DNA of 64,000 bases from Chaetomium olivaceum (taxonomy: Eukaryota; Ascomycota; Sordariomycetes; Sordariales; Chaetomiaceae), in the NCBI GenBank assembly GCA_039881045.1, contig JAYWVB010000020.1, positions 186,001 to 250,000 on the forward strand. The letters run 5' to 3'. This document shows positions 33,550 through 46,753 of this stretch, piece after piece. Under the pieces are notes generated by a model. The model did not search any database and was not told the DNA's origin. It saw only the letters and a list, made by a program, of their open reading frames with translations. The position numbers and the translations under genes are program-made. Within the stretch, counting starts at the first letter, position 1. The number at the start of each line of letters is the position of its first letter.

Positions 33550-35146
33550 CTTTGGCGGGAGAGGGCGATGCGCGAGTGGTGGTACCGGACCCGAGCTGCA
33601 ATAAATCACAATTGTCGACGCACGGGAAAGCTTCTGCGCACGGCTTGTTCTTGTGCCGCGGGGCTGCTGATTCGGCAACTCGGCTGTGATCCAACCATGG
33701 CCAGGGGCAATCGAAGGATCCCCGGGACCAGACGTCTTACCCGAGCCGCTGCGGCACAGCGAGCGCCCGTTGGTTTGTTCAAATTGGATGACTGAAACCC
33801 GTCCAAATCAGGCTGTGCCGCGAGAAACCACCGGGGAGGGGGGGTTCTGCTGTGCCAGCGCATCGCCAACCATGTTCACGGCCCGGCCCCGACGCTAAGG
33901 TGTACCGGTAACGCGGAGACCCGGGCAGCCGATCGGCAAGGACAAAGCAGGCCCTCGGCCATTTAGTCACCAATCGAAGCCCCGTCTGGGAGCTCGTCAC
34001 GGTCCGTCCGCTCGAGGTCGGCGAACTTGGCGGAGATGTACGTCTCCTAGTTAAGTGTAAATGCGCCGATGGTAGGGTTGCCCTGCAAAGTTCGTGTTGC
34101 TGATGGGCAGACACTGCAGGATCCCACGCGCGCTAATATGTGCCAGTGATATCAATATGTGACTGCTGGCCGAGCCGTGCTGATTGATCTCCTGCCCTCC
34201 CTTCCTCCCTCCCTCCCCTCAATCCACGGACATGCAGCCTCCGTGCTTTGTGACCAAAAAAGAAAAGACAAATCCTCCGCAAACAGTGGGATTTTGTTTT
34301 TGCTTTGTCCACCCCCGCCTTGCCTCGACCTGTACTCAAACCGAACCCGGGAACTTGGTAGACCCCTCCGCGCGATGTCATGTCGGGTGGCGAGGTTCGG
34401 ACTTTGTCGCAATGATTTGATGGCATGAGTCCCAGGAAAGAGAAGCTAGTATTTTAGCCGGATTGTGCGTTTTGCTGGTCGCGAGCAACTCCGGCGGTCC
34501 TGTTGGCCGCCGGCTTTCGGCGGTCAAGCATTGGCTCAGCCCTACATGGGACAAATTCCAAGTTATTGTCGCCGAGTCGCTCCGGCCTGTGTCAGCCGAC
34601 GCTGGTTCTAGGCGAGGCGAGAGGCTCGAGAGGGTACGAAGTATGGAGAAGCAGTGATTAGGTCGTTACTCGGTCGGTGTTGTGGACTTCACTTTCGTAC
34701 CCTGTGGGACGTGCAACCCTCGGCAGAGGAGAGGGATGAATGACACCGGGAAGGGCGGGACGGGAAGTTACGGTATCGAGTCAAATCCTGTGTATGTATG
34801 TATGGTAAGTTTCGTGGCCCCCATTGCAACGTGGCGCGACAGGGAACCCTGGCTGCCCTTCCTCCGACCGACGCAAAGGCCAAGAGCGGGAGCCTTGAAA
34901 GCGCGTCTTGGATTTGGGGACCAATCAGCCAGGCGGGATGGGAACCGAGAGACACAATCGGAGGCTGGCAAGCTGGAGAAAGAGCGCCAAACCCCGATCG
35001 CCGAATTTCCAGCTTGTTGTGTTGCTGACGAGCAAAAAATGCGGAAATGTCCGGCGGGCCTAGTGAATCAGGCGATCACACAAATTTTCAGACGGTTTTC
35101 TCCATACAGCATATTCTTGTCGATTTCGATTCCGGGACAGGCTCGG

Positions 35147-35181
35147 GTGATGAGTGATGAGTGATGGGTGATGGGTGATGG
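35147..35181. repeat. 7-bp tandem repeat, five copies
   Basis: gtgatga twice, then gtgatgg three times. Non-coding context in the desert. Confidence 0.8.
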
Positions 35182-38100
35182 GATAGGTCAATGATCGGAG
35201 GGCGCTCCGTTCTCTTTTGTCCCTTGGGGGTGGAGCGCTTTTGGGGTGGCATCGTGCAGACAGACAGCGGAGACTCGATGGAGGCCAGAGGAAATGAAAT
35301 GAGATGGAAGCTGGAGAGCTGGGGGGAATCTCGGCTGCTTCCATGCCAGATTCCAGCCCCGCCAGCAAACACGAGATCCCTCGTCTCTCTCGGGAACTGG
35401 CGCGCGGGAGGATGTGGGGTGCAGGACGGGTAAATCACGTGAGGGCCAAGCCCTGCGCTGATTTGCTCTAGGGCACCTCGGATGGGTCTTTGTGTTGGTT
35501 GAACAGAGGGCGCGACCGCTGGGCCATTCACGACAGCGCGCACCCCATCACGAACCATTTTTAGCCAGAGATTGGTGCATCCCAAGATCGCGATGCGAGC
35601 AACGTCTTGGGGGCGAAAAGGTTCCCCAACCGGTTGACCGCCTTTTCATGCATTTCTGGAAGGAGCGGCCTGGGCCCAGTGCCTGATTGTTTGCGCCGCT
35701 CGAGTGCGTCAGCGGATCGCCGTTGGTTGGCCTGCAACGACGCCAACCATGGCCCAATTTTCCCTTGGGATCCCCGTGCCTCGCAATCGTCAGACGGTGA
35801 GGCATCGTCTCACCCGAACCGGCCGCCTTCCTTTGCCAAAATTATTTCAAACCGAGATTCCATTGCTTAGATATCCCAACTTTTTCAAACGGGCCGTCCA
35901 CAAGGCCTCTTGTGCCGCATTTGACTGGCGCCTGACTCTGGTTGTGCTTGGGCGGAGCCGAGGAATAAACAGCGTCTGACGTTGGGCTCCCACTCACACT
36001 CTCGGTGCAGAGGCTCGGAGCCAGTCTGTTTTTGTCTCGGTATAGCAGAGTCATCACAATTTCTGCCGTTGGGAGAAGGCAACGACGAGGCGTTGGAGAT
36101 GCACTCGGCCCTTCGTGGCACCGTCTGCCTTGCTGAATGCATTCTTCGCCGTGCTGGGAAATGACTGATCGCTTTTGTGTGGGGGGTGGGAGCGCCGAGG
36201 AAAGAAGGGGGTCAACTGATCACGAGTTGGAACTTCCGAGAGCACGACGGTCGCATCCGAAGCAAGGGATATGCAGCCAAATGCAAATCAGTCATCAAAG
36301 GGGCACCCCCATGGTCCTCGACTCCTCCTTGATGAGTGAGAGACCCGCTCGCCACTTAGGTTATCGCATACCGTTTTGCGGTCTAGATCCCCCCTCCTTG
36401 AAATCCGGCGATAAAAGAACAGGCATCATCGCAGTTCGTCTTCACTTGTACAGACAAGGACCTGGCCGGGCCGGGTCACGCAGGAAGAGATGTTGAAGGC
36501 CAGGTTGCTACTCCTCCGATAGTCATTCATGGAGATGATTGTGATGGGTCGGTGAACGGTTCGATCAATCGAATGAGACCATAGCAGGATTCCTGTTCGT
36601 GAGATGGAATCGGAAGGCATGTTGATGCCCGATACACATGAAAGACTTGTGGTGAAGCCAGTCAATTCTTGATTCGTCCAAAGTTGTCAGACTCTGTCTG
36701 CGTTGTCGCTCAGCAGCAGGATAACTAGTGGTGTGTGCCGCTACTGTTTGGTTCTCTTCGACCCTGTCGACCTTGTCGACCCTGGTGTTTCCTAACCGGC
36801 GCGCGCATTAGCGCCCTCGCCTCCTCGAAACCGTATGGAACCGTCGCGCAGCATCGCCTCCAGGACTCATCCGGACGGAGACTAACCCAAGGCAAGGGAA
36901 CGGCGGGCGCGGGACGTTCCCGTACCCACTGTCCCGTCGGTGTTATGTAGTATCAATGTGTAATGCTTTTAGCAAGACGGTAATTACCTTACTTCGTACA
37001 CTTGCTTGTTACTGTGGGGGACGTCTTCAAGGTAGTGTAGATCAGGCATCAACGAAAGTCGTCTTTGACATATCAGGTACGCGCCTTGCGCTTTCTAGTC
37101 TAACTACGCCCTCTTTTAATCTCGAGCCGTTGTTTGGCATGGTAACCCGAAGGAGCCGTTACTGGTTAGATACCCAGAGAAAAATATCGGTACTGGGCCT
37201 CATCTTCTTTGCTGGTGCGAATGAATCAGTAACACCACCCACACTGATACATTATTCAGGACCTTGTACTCCCGAAGCCTACTTGTTTTCAGCCACCAAT
37301 TCTGAAAAACACAGAGTCATCAAGGCTAGTTGGCGACGATACAGAGAGCACAGACTGCACTACAACATGTATGGGGTGTGTCTAGTGCTAGTCCAGGAAT
37401 GGGATGCGGGTGTTGCCGTTGTTTCTTGGGTGCGCGCACGGAGCTGCCTAATAGCCTGATCCTAGCCAATAACATTACCAAGGTATGTCACAGTATAGCT
37501 GGGACTTGCCGTCACAAATCGGACCTGGGTTTTGAAACAAGCAGCCGAATGCCATTCCTGTCGTGCGCGAGGTATGGCGTCTGGCTTTACGACCCTGGCC
37601 CCGAAACTCGACGATGCCTTCAAAACCCTGGGTTTTCTTGCTCTTTGTCTCATCAAATGTTTGACTAACACGAGCAAAGTTAGCGCAACGACCGTTTCCA
37701 GCGGTATGCAGGAGAGCGAGCAGGGAGAGCGGGCTTTGTGATTGAAACACGGCATTGGTGGCGACACAAGCTGCCACTTGTCTCAACACAGGTTCTTCGT
37801 GCCTTGGAGCTTGGGAGAAGCGAGCCTCGGGGCAGAATGCGATCCAGAAACCCGTCAGCCAATGACTTCCACAGTTGCATGTGCCGCAGCGGCCTGCCAT
37901 GCGGGAGCAGTCGAAAGGGTGCAAGGATGCAGATGAAACGAGCCAATCAAAGGCTGGTCCCGGAAGAAGGGCAGCGGGATGAGCCTAAAGAGGGGACGGG
38001 CGCTCGGGCGGCACGCGAATCCATGCCGCCGTCACTTCCATCGATCCATCCGATCCTTGTCCCCACCGGCTGAGGGCTGCTTGGCAGCGGAGAAAGACGG

Positions 38101-41100
38101 GCTCGCCGACTCGACAGCCCCCTTGCACCCATTCCGTTGTCTGTACCAACCCTTGACTTGGTACGTACAGAGAACCGGATACCCGAGCACACAGCAGGGC
38201 GGGTTTTTCTGATACTGTGCAGAGTGTGACGGGATGACAACACCTACTTGGTATGGGGCGGGCTGCGGTATGTCGCCAGTTCTTTTGTGTGTGACGACGA
38301 CCACGGCCGGCTTTGGATCGAGCTGCCGGAGGCACGGGTGCCGGGGCGGGGGGACACAGAGCCGACCCACCGTCCATTGGCACATGCATGTTGGCTTTCG
38401 ACGAGTTTGGCGACGAGGGCTTGCAACCCACCCCAGCTCCCGAGCCACCTCTTTCATGTATGTACGTATTGCACCGCCCCGACGACAAGTCCCTCAATGT
38501 TGGTTTGTGACCAATGCCTGCCGCGGGCCATCTCTGCGCGGGGATGTCCCACCTCAGCTCGGTACGATCTGCTGATTCATTAATTTAGTACAGCTTAAGT
38601 AGCGTGGTCTTCCGCGTTGGAATATGGGCGTTGATTCGTTCGTCACTCCTCTCCTGCAGCGTGCTTTGGCCGTCATGATGGCGGGGTGGGAGGTGGGAGG
38701 TGGTGTTTGCGAAGAATGACGGCGGCCTGCTTCCCCGTCAATCTCGGTGAGTGGTTTGGCTGCAGGTTCTATCATCTCTCACATTTCGAAATACATACGC
38801 GTCTCTGTCTCTCGCCACCACGCTGCAAGTTGGCTGCAAGTCGCCGCAAGGGGCGATACAAGGCCAGATGGCGAAAGAGCCCTCATCTCTCAAAAGTAAA
38901 CAGGTACGAGAAAACCAATCACGCCGTACCGGACCTCAAAAGCAAAACGGGAGAGACGGCCCATGAGGCAGCTCCGGGATCGGGGAAGGCATCACCAAAG
39001 TTGGTCGGTCAAGGATAGCCTACCATGGGCGCTGTAAACGGGCTGCGACATTTTTAAGTCGCGTAACCAAGCCCGGCCGCTGCGGTGACCCACTGCTCAC
39101 GAGGACATAGTGGTCGGCTGAGGATGCGGGCAGAGAAAGCAATGAACTGGGAAAATACCCCTGCAACGCCGGTTTCCCAGCGGCTTGGGAGAGATGCGGT
39201 GGCGGTGATGCCCCGCCATTCAGCTGGAGACGCCATTTCGTCTTGGACCGCCTCCTTCCGCGTCGCCGGGCGGGGCAGATACATCGACTTGCCGGCGGGG
39301 GGAGTCGCCAGTGTCTCAAGTGCGTATGTAATGTACATGTACATACACAGATGCACTCATGTTTTCAAGGCCTGGCTTGCTGCGCCGTGCAATCGGCGGC
39401 CCGATCAGATCTTCGCTCCCAAGCGCCTGCGCGGGAAGGCCCGCAAGACCAAGTTTTTGGTTGCGCCTGATCTCTCGGCAAGGCCGGTGCGGCGAGAGAG
39501 AAGCTCACGGCTGTCGACAAGCGATGCCCTCGGCCCGGTTCAGCGTCGGATGGTCTAGAACACAGCTCAAGGTTGTGAATGTATGGCAACGATTGGCACG
39601 CAGCAAAGGCAGGGTTACCTAACCTCGCGGCAGTGACACATCTGAGGCCAGCAGAGGCAGAGAGACACAGGCACAAACGTGCGGGACGGGACGGAAATTT
39701 GGTTGCTCGATGCTGCTGCGTCCCGTCAGGTTTCTGTCCGGTGTGCCACAGGATGATCGATCGTGCGAGTCGAGGAACACGAGTGACGGGATGAATTGCA
39801 ACCTCACGGAAGCCTGCTGCTCTCTTGCCTCCGTCGCTGCTTCCTCGTGTCGGATGGTTGCTCCTTCCCTCCCGTCCGAACCACCGCATTTTAATTTCGG
39901 TGGTTCTTGTATCGAATTTCATGATGCCGGCTTCCTTCATCCTCGGCCAGCTTTTGGGTTTCAAGGATAGGTACCCGAGCTGCTCGTACGACGTGGCGGA
40001 TGCAGCTCCGGTCTCCCTACAGCGCAGCTACTGATAAACGGAATGTTGATTGCATTTCTCGCGTATCACAGGCGGCGTTGAGCGTCATCTGCAAGCAAGA
40101 CTTACTGTGTAGGAGACCGGGAGTGAGCCATCCGTCTCACCCCGCGGTGGTCGATCATCTTGACGCCAAATTGTATCACACGAGTGTGGTTCAGTCTCAG
40201 CCCATAATGATGCTAACTTTACACATTCAACAGGCTCGATCGACACTCGACTCGCGAGGAATGCCTGCCCCTCTCTTGCTTCAACCGCATGAGTTTGACC
40301 AGATGTGGTTTGGCGAAATTCCCAAAACAACTGTGGCGTTTCCGGTGGTCGACGGGATGGGGCGTATCGTAAATCAATTCATACGGAGATTCATACGCGC
40401 ATTCGCTCGAAACGGTAAAATATCCCAAGGCGACGTAATCAATCTCCGCGTTCCGGAGTTCACTCCCTTGAGCAGCATTGCACGAATTTGAGAGCTGGAC
40501 AATTCCTGCCAACCCGTTCTTTTCGACCTTGTACTGTGCACACATGTCATCCTATTCGTAAGCTTCTACTGGCGTATTTTGATGTTCTATTATCAGGATG
40601 CGCGCCGTGGTGGGTTTCGGGAGCTTACTCCGCAACCATGCGGTGATGAATGGTGACGACAACTTGACACACGAGCCACAAACGCAAATATCGAGGAGTC
40701 AGCAGCTGCGATCGACCTAATAAGCCTACCGGGCCGAGGCCAAGCATATCGATCGGCATGTGTAACCGAGCTCGCCGATGCTTCGGGCACGTCTTTTCGG
40801 ATCGAGAATCGGGTTTCACTGGCACTGGCTCGAGCCCACCAGCCCACTCATTCTTAAGGAAGCCTTTTCAGGGAGACTTGAAGTTGGTATTCGTAACCCT
40901 GCCAACACCAAGTAGCCATACTTTACACTGCCAACGCCACCTTACTCTGGCCCCCAATCAAAGCTGGCATGTGCAAGACAAGGGAGAGCAGCGGGCGCAC
41001 AACGATCGGCCCAAGACCAGCCATTTTTAGGAACGGCGCAGGTGTGTCCTGCAATTTCCTCGGTGCCAACCTCCGTAAAGCTGTGTTATTGTTTTGGTGT

Positions 41101-43571
41101 CTGGTGGAGAGCTACACTATTGCGAGACGAGGGCTAAGATAGACAAGACCGTGTTTTGACGGCAAATAAGGGATCAGAACCCTTACCCTGCGGCCCCAAC
41201 TGCGACCCAGTACCGCTGCCGCGGTCATGACGCAACAAAACACAAACAGTATCAGCTATCTCATGAAAACAATAGAGAGCGCGTATCATGGTGCGTGCCT
41301 CTGGAGCTAATATCACGCTAAGCGGGCCGTTGAGAGCAAGCCCGTGGGGCTCAACGTATTGCCTCTGGCATTCCTGGCACTGGCACTGCATCTGACAGGT
41401 TTCCCTGTTTCGTGTTGAGGGAGCGAAACACTTACGTATTGTAATAACCAACTTGTCCATACCTGACTCTGGTAAATACCAACACATCCCTGGCCCGGGC
41501 GGGAACGCCCACCCCGGGCAATCGCCTGAACTGGGACCGCGGCCCGCACCTGCTCCCCAGCAGAAGTTCCGTCGCTTCCATGATCCACCCATTCCCCAAG
41601 CCACCAGCTCCGTTGCTGGGACTGGTTCAGGGGACCCCTTGAAACCTCGACCTTGCCCGCCTCGTCAGTGGCCCACGGAATTCAGTGCTGGGGTGTTGCG
41701 CATGCGCCGCTGAGCCTGTGACCCAACACCTGCTGCGGCCACATACTTGTACGGGAACACCGACGGATCCATCATCCATCATCCATAAGCAACCATTTTC
41801 ATTCAACCCTTTCTTCCCCCCAATCTTCTCCAACTCTTACCCGCTACTACGGACACTTTGTACAATAACTATCGGTTCAACGCTGGTCTCAGGTTTTTCC
41901 TTATTTCCTCCTCTCGGGACTGCGACCCCACCTCGGGCAGTCCAACTCAAACGGCGAAGCCCAAGCTTGGCGCTTTGACAATTGACGCTGTCCCCCATCA
42001 TACCATCATACCCCCTTGTCCACCCGGGCCAGGCCGAAATCCCGAAACATCTTGGGTCGTCTTTTACCTGTGAGGAAACTTGAATTTGAAGCCGTTTTCT
42101 TCGGGGAGAACAAAGACTTATTGGTTCGCCCGGCAGGTTTTGCCGACAAAGTTACACAGTGATCATTTGACAAGCCGGTACCTATTTCGGGTTGCTCGTT
42201 CTCGAACTCGATCAATCGCCAAACGAACGAGAGATACAGCAGTTACACACAAACGGATCCGGTCACGTAACCGTCAGGAACGGGCAGGGTACCGTACCTT
42301 ATCCCCTTCTGATTTTGGTATGTATTTTACGCTTACTGTACACTCGTATGCGCCTCTCTTTTCAGTCACACCTTGGATTCTCTCACCTTGCCGCTCACCG
42401 AATTCCCATGGCATCGGCTGGGATCAGATTGTGAGCGGAGCGTTTCTCCGTTGGAGGCGGTCAGGAAAGAAATGGCAGGCATGGAGGGCCACGCAGTTTT
42501 CCTTGGTGCAAGCGCATCGTCTTAAAACTGGTTCCCTGCGTTCCTTCCAATTCTGGTCACTCGGTCGAATCCGCTCCAGTCTGGCCGTGCGCACAGGCTT
42601 CTGGTTCCCACACTTTCTTTCCCACACTTTCCCACACCCACCCTGCCCGTGCCGACTCTGCGACATTCCTGGCTAGTTCATGCAGCCACCCCCCCTCCCA
42701 CACACCAGCTACACCCAAGTACCATGCAGCTAACACCTGCACAATACGCCCGTTTCCGTTTCCTTCCCGCTTTCCATCCATGTTCCACCCCCCTGCCGTT
42801 CTGTCAGCCGGTGCCTCCTTGGTTACCCACTGTGGGCGATCGAAACTGCTCACGCTTCGCTGTTGGAACGCTTGGGAAGGCGCTTGATTCGCTGCAGCAG
42901 AAGCGGCTTGCGTCCTTCCCACTCCAAGGGGTCTGATGGTTTTCATGCAGCCCCCTTGGTTATTTTGCCTTTTCAGCCCCCGCTGGTCGCTTGGTCGCTG
43001 GTGCCCACCCGCATCTCATCCAACGCTAACTTTCGGGACCCAGGCCGTCAGCACAAGGGAACTCCCGCTCCTTGCCTTCCTTGCCTTTGATAAAAAGGCT
43101 CGTTCCAGTTCCCGCCCCCCGGGCGCGACATCCATACATCATTACCCGCCCGCCTTCCTTCCTTTTCACCCCAGCTGACCCTTCCCACCTTTCCGTCTAT
43201 TTATTTGTCCATCCCGCCCACTTTCCCTCCCCGCCGGCCTCGTGGCTTCTTTTTTCAACTTGTGACCCATTGCACCGGTTTTTGTCGCCGGGGGCTTTGC
43301 TTGCTGTTGGGAATTCCCACTACGGGTCACGTCACTTCACTCTCTCGGTCACCTCGACCTCGAACCGTGCTTGACAAGGCGAAAGTCGACTACTTGCACG
43401 GCCCGCCAGGGATACCACGACCCTCGCAACTGGGACATTCACACATGTCTCTATAGTCTGCCAGTGCCGGTAACGAGGGTCACTCTAGAGTAAAAAAAGA
43501 AAAGCACTGAAACGACATTCTCCCATCATTCTCACACCAAACCATACCACACACTCCCACAGTCATTGAAA

Positions 43572-45033
43572 ATGGCAGACGACTACCGAAGAGGAAGGGT
43601 GGAACCACCGCGGGATAATGCTGAAGACCTGCGCTACCCACCTCCTCCCGAGGGCGAAGATCGAAGGCGACTCCCTCCAGCAGCAGGACCAGACGGCGTG
43701 GCGCTGCCGCCCATGCCCTACCCTCCTCCCGGCCCGCCGTATCAATCGGATCCGCGGTACCAGGAGAGGGCGTACGCGGCAGACCCAAGATACCAAGCAG
43801 ACCCAAGAGCCTGGGCGCCAGAACCGCCAGCCCCGAACGGCTATCCTCCCCAGCCGGATGCACGCTACCCTCCACCGTTCCCCCCCCAGGACCCACGTCA
43901 GTTTGAAGACCGTCGGCAGTTCGACGACCGCAGGCCGTACGACGACAGGAGGCCGTATGACGACAGGCGGCAGTACGACGACCGGAGACAGTATGAGGAC
44001 CAGAGGCTGTACGACGAGCAGAGGCAGTACAACGACCGGAGGGGGTATCCGCCCCCTGACCCATACTACGATCCCCAACAGGCGCCGCCGGGCAGGGGCG
44101 CGTACGGTCCCGACTACTACAGGTACCCGCCAGGACCTTATTACGGAATGGGTCCTCCGCCGCCGCCACCGCCCTCTCAGCAACAATCCGCGCCGAGGCA
44201 AAGGACGTCGATTGCTTGCCGATATTGCCGCAAAAGAAAGGTATTTGAACAATCAACCAAGCGCCACCTTGCCACAGGAACTTTTGTTCTGACTTTGCTT
44301 TTCATAGATCCGCTGCAGTGGTTACACGCATACCACCAATGGCAAATGCACCAACTGCGACAAGCTCCGGATCGACTGCATATTCCAGCCTGTGTCGTCG
44401 AATTCCTCAGCCGCTTTTGTCCCGGTGTCGGCCGTTCCGGGCGGCGTTCCGCCAGGGACACCGCTCTACGGGGCTTACGGCCAACCCTTACCACCCTCGG
44501 CTCAGTCAGCTCAGCAACCTCGTGCTTACCCGTCATACCCGGCAGCTGAATACACTCCCCCGATGCATTCACCCACGGGTTCTTACCCACCTTACGACGA
44601 CAAGGATCCCGGCCGCCGACGAACTCGGCCGCCAGAGGAGGAGCACAGCGCTCGACCGCCTCCTCCAAACTATCCACTTGATGACGACCCACGAAGGCGA
44701 TCTCCCGTTTCCATCCATAGCAACGGCACCCCGCCCACAGTTTATCACTCGTACCAGCAGAGCCCCTATGACAGGGACACACCTCCCACCCCAAATCAGA
44801 ACACACCTAGTCGCCCCATCCCACCACCGTCGCAAATGCGAAACTCGCAAGCCGGCCCGTCGCAGATCCAACAGCAGCAGCAGCAGCAACAGCAACAGCA
44901 GCAGTCTCAGCTCCCACCCCAGGCAAAAAGCCAGCCAAACCCAATGAGTCTGGATAACCTGATGGGTCCCGCACCTCGTACAGTCAACGAAATTGACCAG
45001 AGCATGCTGGGGAGGTTGAATCGACGATCGTGA
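43572..45033 (+). CDS. Zn(II)2Cys6 transcription factor with Asp/Arg/Tyr repeats and polyQ
   Basis: Fungal binuclear zinc-cluster DNA-binding protein, two exons 43572-44240 and 44308-45033, 464 residues, frame intact. The cluster CRYCRKRKIRC...CTNCDKLRIDC (residues about 216-247) fits CX2CX6CX10CX2CX6C and is split by the 67-nt intron. Unusually for the class it lies mid-protein. It is preceded by a Pro/Tyr/Asp-rich region with seven hexapeptide repeats of the type DDRRPY/DDRRQY and by PYYGMGPPPPPPP. After the cluster the chain is Pro/Ser-rich with a run of about 12 Gln and ends NEIDQSMLGRLNRRS. I see no fungal-specific (MHR) domain. Target genes are unknown. The gene stands alone between two deserts of 12.7 and 7.5 kb, which suggests extensive cis-regulation. 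Confidence 0.92.
43909..44050 (+). repeat. 18-nt coding tandem repeat (DDRRxY hexapeptides)
   Basis: Seven or eight tandem 18-nt units of the form tacgacgacaggaggccg with base changes, encoding EDRRQF, DDRRPY, DDRRQY, EDQRLY, DEQRQY, NDRRGY. The minus strand is also free of stops over the repeat, giving long spurious frames there. Confidence 0.85.
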
Positions 45034-46446
45034 TTGTGTGGGAGGTTCTCAGGGATGGTGGTAGAATGGAATTCAAAATATCAGAGCGTGTGCTGCCCAT
45101 AGCCCGCATAGCTGAGTTTTCAACTTGGGAAATAACCGACTTGGTCATACAAAACTGCGCTGCGGGAGTCAGCTGTTAGGCTCTGCCATCATCTTCTTAA
45201 AAAGGACAAAACAATGCAAGCGCAATGCTCTCACGCTGTTCTTTTCTGCCCTGTCACTTCTTATTATGATTCCTGTTGTTCCTATTTTTCTCTATTTTTC
45301 GTCTCTTGGGCGGTTTCATCATCTCACGAAGCTGGATTCATGTCGGGGGAAGGGTATGTCCAGTTCAATGTCTATGGGCCAGGACCTTTCAACGAAGGAC
45401 GTCCTCGTGCCGGGGGGTTATCTGCTTTACCTGGGTCGGCTCAAGTTATGTTTTTGGTTTTCAGTTTAGAAGCGCATGGTGGAAGAAAGGAATTGCCTCG
45501 CGGCACACTTGTCATCATGATGTTTTCCTCGCTTCATTTCCCCCCTGTCTCTTTTATTTCCCTTCGCTTCCTATTCTACTCTCTTAACCACCTCCTCTTG
45601 TGCTTTGCGAACACGATGTAAACAGTGAGCGGTCCAATTACCTTAGTTTTTAGCACCCCCCCAACCTCAGCCGGGTTCGGGGCAGAGAAAAAAGAATCGA
45701 GGACCAGCGCTTTGCTACAGGTAGCATCATGTCTGGGATTCCTCTTTTGACAACTCCCCAATCATCTATCATCTATTCGGTTCGTTCCCCGGCAAACCCC
45801 CCCATCGCCCAGCGTGTCCTGTTACCCACTTCCCGCCGAGCCCCGGCTCCGTAGCTGCAGCAAAAGCCAGCAGTGTCCGACTGAGTGTGACCCTAAAACA
45901 AGCGAGTCGGCCAACGATCGCGGGACAGATCACCATCCCGCGGTCTGCCCTCGGCAGGGGTGATGATGATTATGCCGGCCCAACTCAGCTCACTAAACCA
46001 GGATAGGGGGAGGGGAGGGGAAAGAGAGAGGGGTTTGTCACCGCGGACGGATCCGAGAGGAGGAGAAAGAGCGAGAGAATCGGAGAATCTGGCCGCGGCA
46101 GCTGATGTATATACGCACACATGCATACTAAACTACGAGTACGTGCAGGGACGGGCACGGGGGGAAACTGGAAGCACCGGAAAGCAGCCCCGGCCGGTTC
46201 TCCCTCTCCGATCCGGCACGCCCACTTTGTCCCGAAGTGTGCATGATCCTCGCAATGGGATGGGCCAGCGAAATGCCCTGCCTGATGCTGCGGGCGGCGG
46301 TGGGCGGGGATGAGGGGCCGGGCGGCGGGCAAAAGCCGCGGCGGTATCCCGGCGACGTTGTTCAGGCGTCGCTTGGGGTTGGGAAGGGGGAGAGGGGTCA
46401 CCACTAGGATCACACGCCGCTGCGAGCAAAGTGATGGAAAGTATGC

Positions 46447-46481
46447 GTGTGTATGTGTGTGTGTGTGTGTTTGTTTGTTTG
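46447..46481. repeat. GT-rich microsatellite
   Basis: gtgtgtatgtgtgtgtgtgtg followed by tttg repeats, non-coding. Confidence 0.85.
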
Positions 46482-46726
46482 TACACGTACCGGCCGGTAG
46501 CCGACTGGACTGAAGACTGAACTGGGCTGGGCTTTTTGTTTCGGACTATGCGTGCTACTTGCTTGTTTGATGCCGCTCTCTGGATGGGAGAGGAGATGGG
46601 GGAGCACAACTTCGTTAGTTTGGAGGGCTGGGCGGTGGTGCGGGTGATACGCTGGGCGGCGATGGCTCAGGGATGTGGCTGCTTGGTTGCGTTGCTATGC
46701 CGATGGGGCCGCGAGAGCAACTATTT

Positions 46727-46753
46727 GCTGGCTGGCTGGCTGGCTGGCTGGCT
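46727..46753. repeat. (GCTG)n microsatellite
   Basis: Nearly seven copies of gctg in a row, non-coding. Confidence 0.85.

Larger units (their letters stand above)
30860..43571. other. 12.7-kb gene-free region upstream of the Zn2Cys6 gene
   Basis: No frame on either strand reads as a conserved protein, and no exon chain with family continuity was found. The DNA is not AT-rich and does not look like RIP-mutated transposon sequence. It carries many CpG-rich and pyrimidine-rich tracts and several short tandem repeats, listed separately. The part at about 41.7-43.5 kb is strongly C/T-rich on the plus strand, as long fungal 5' leaders are. A large promoter, a long leader with introns, or non-coding RNAs are the most reasonable contents; none can be proven from sequence alone. 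Confidence 0.45.

Noticed and set aside
39365..40491. 199- and 163-codon frames as desert genes
   Set aside because: No family features, no conserved motifs and no consistent exon structure; lengths are within chance for GC-rich DNA.
43480..44256. 258-codon minus-strand frame opposite the Zn2Cys6 gene
   Set aside because: Its SGRRTA-type repeats are the complement of the DDRRxY coding repeat; the plus strand carries the zinc cluster.
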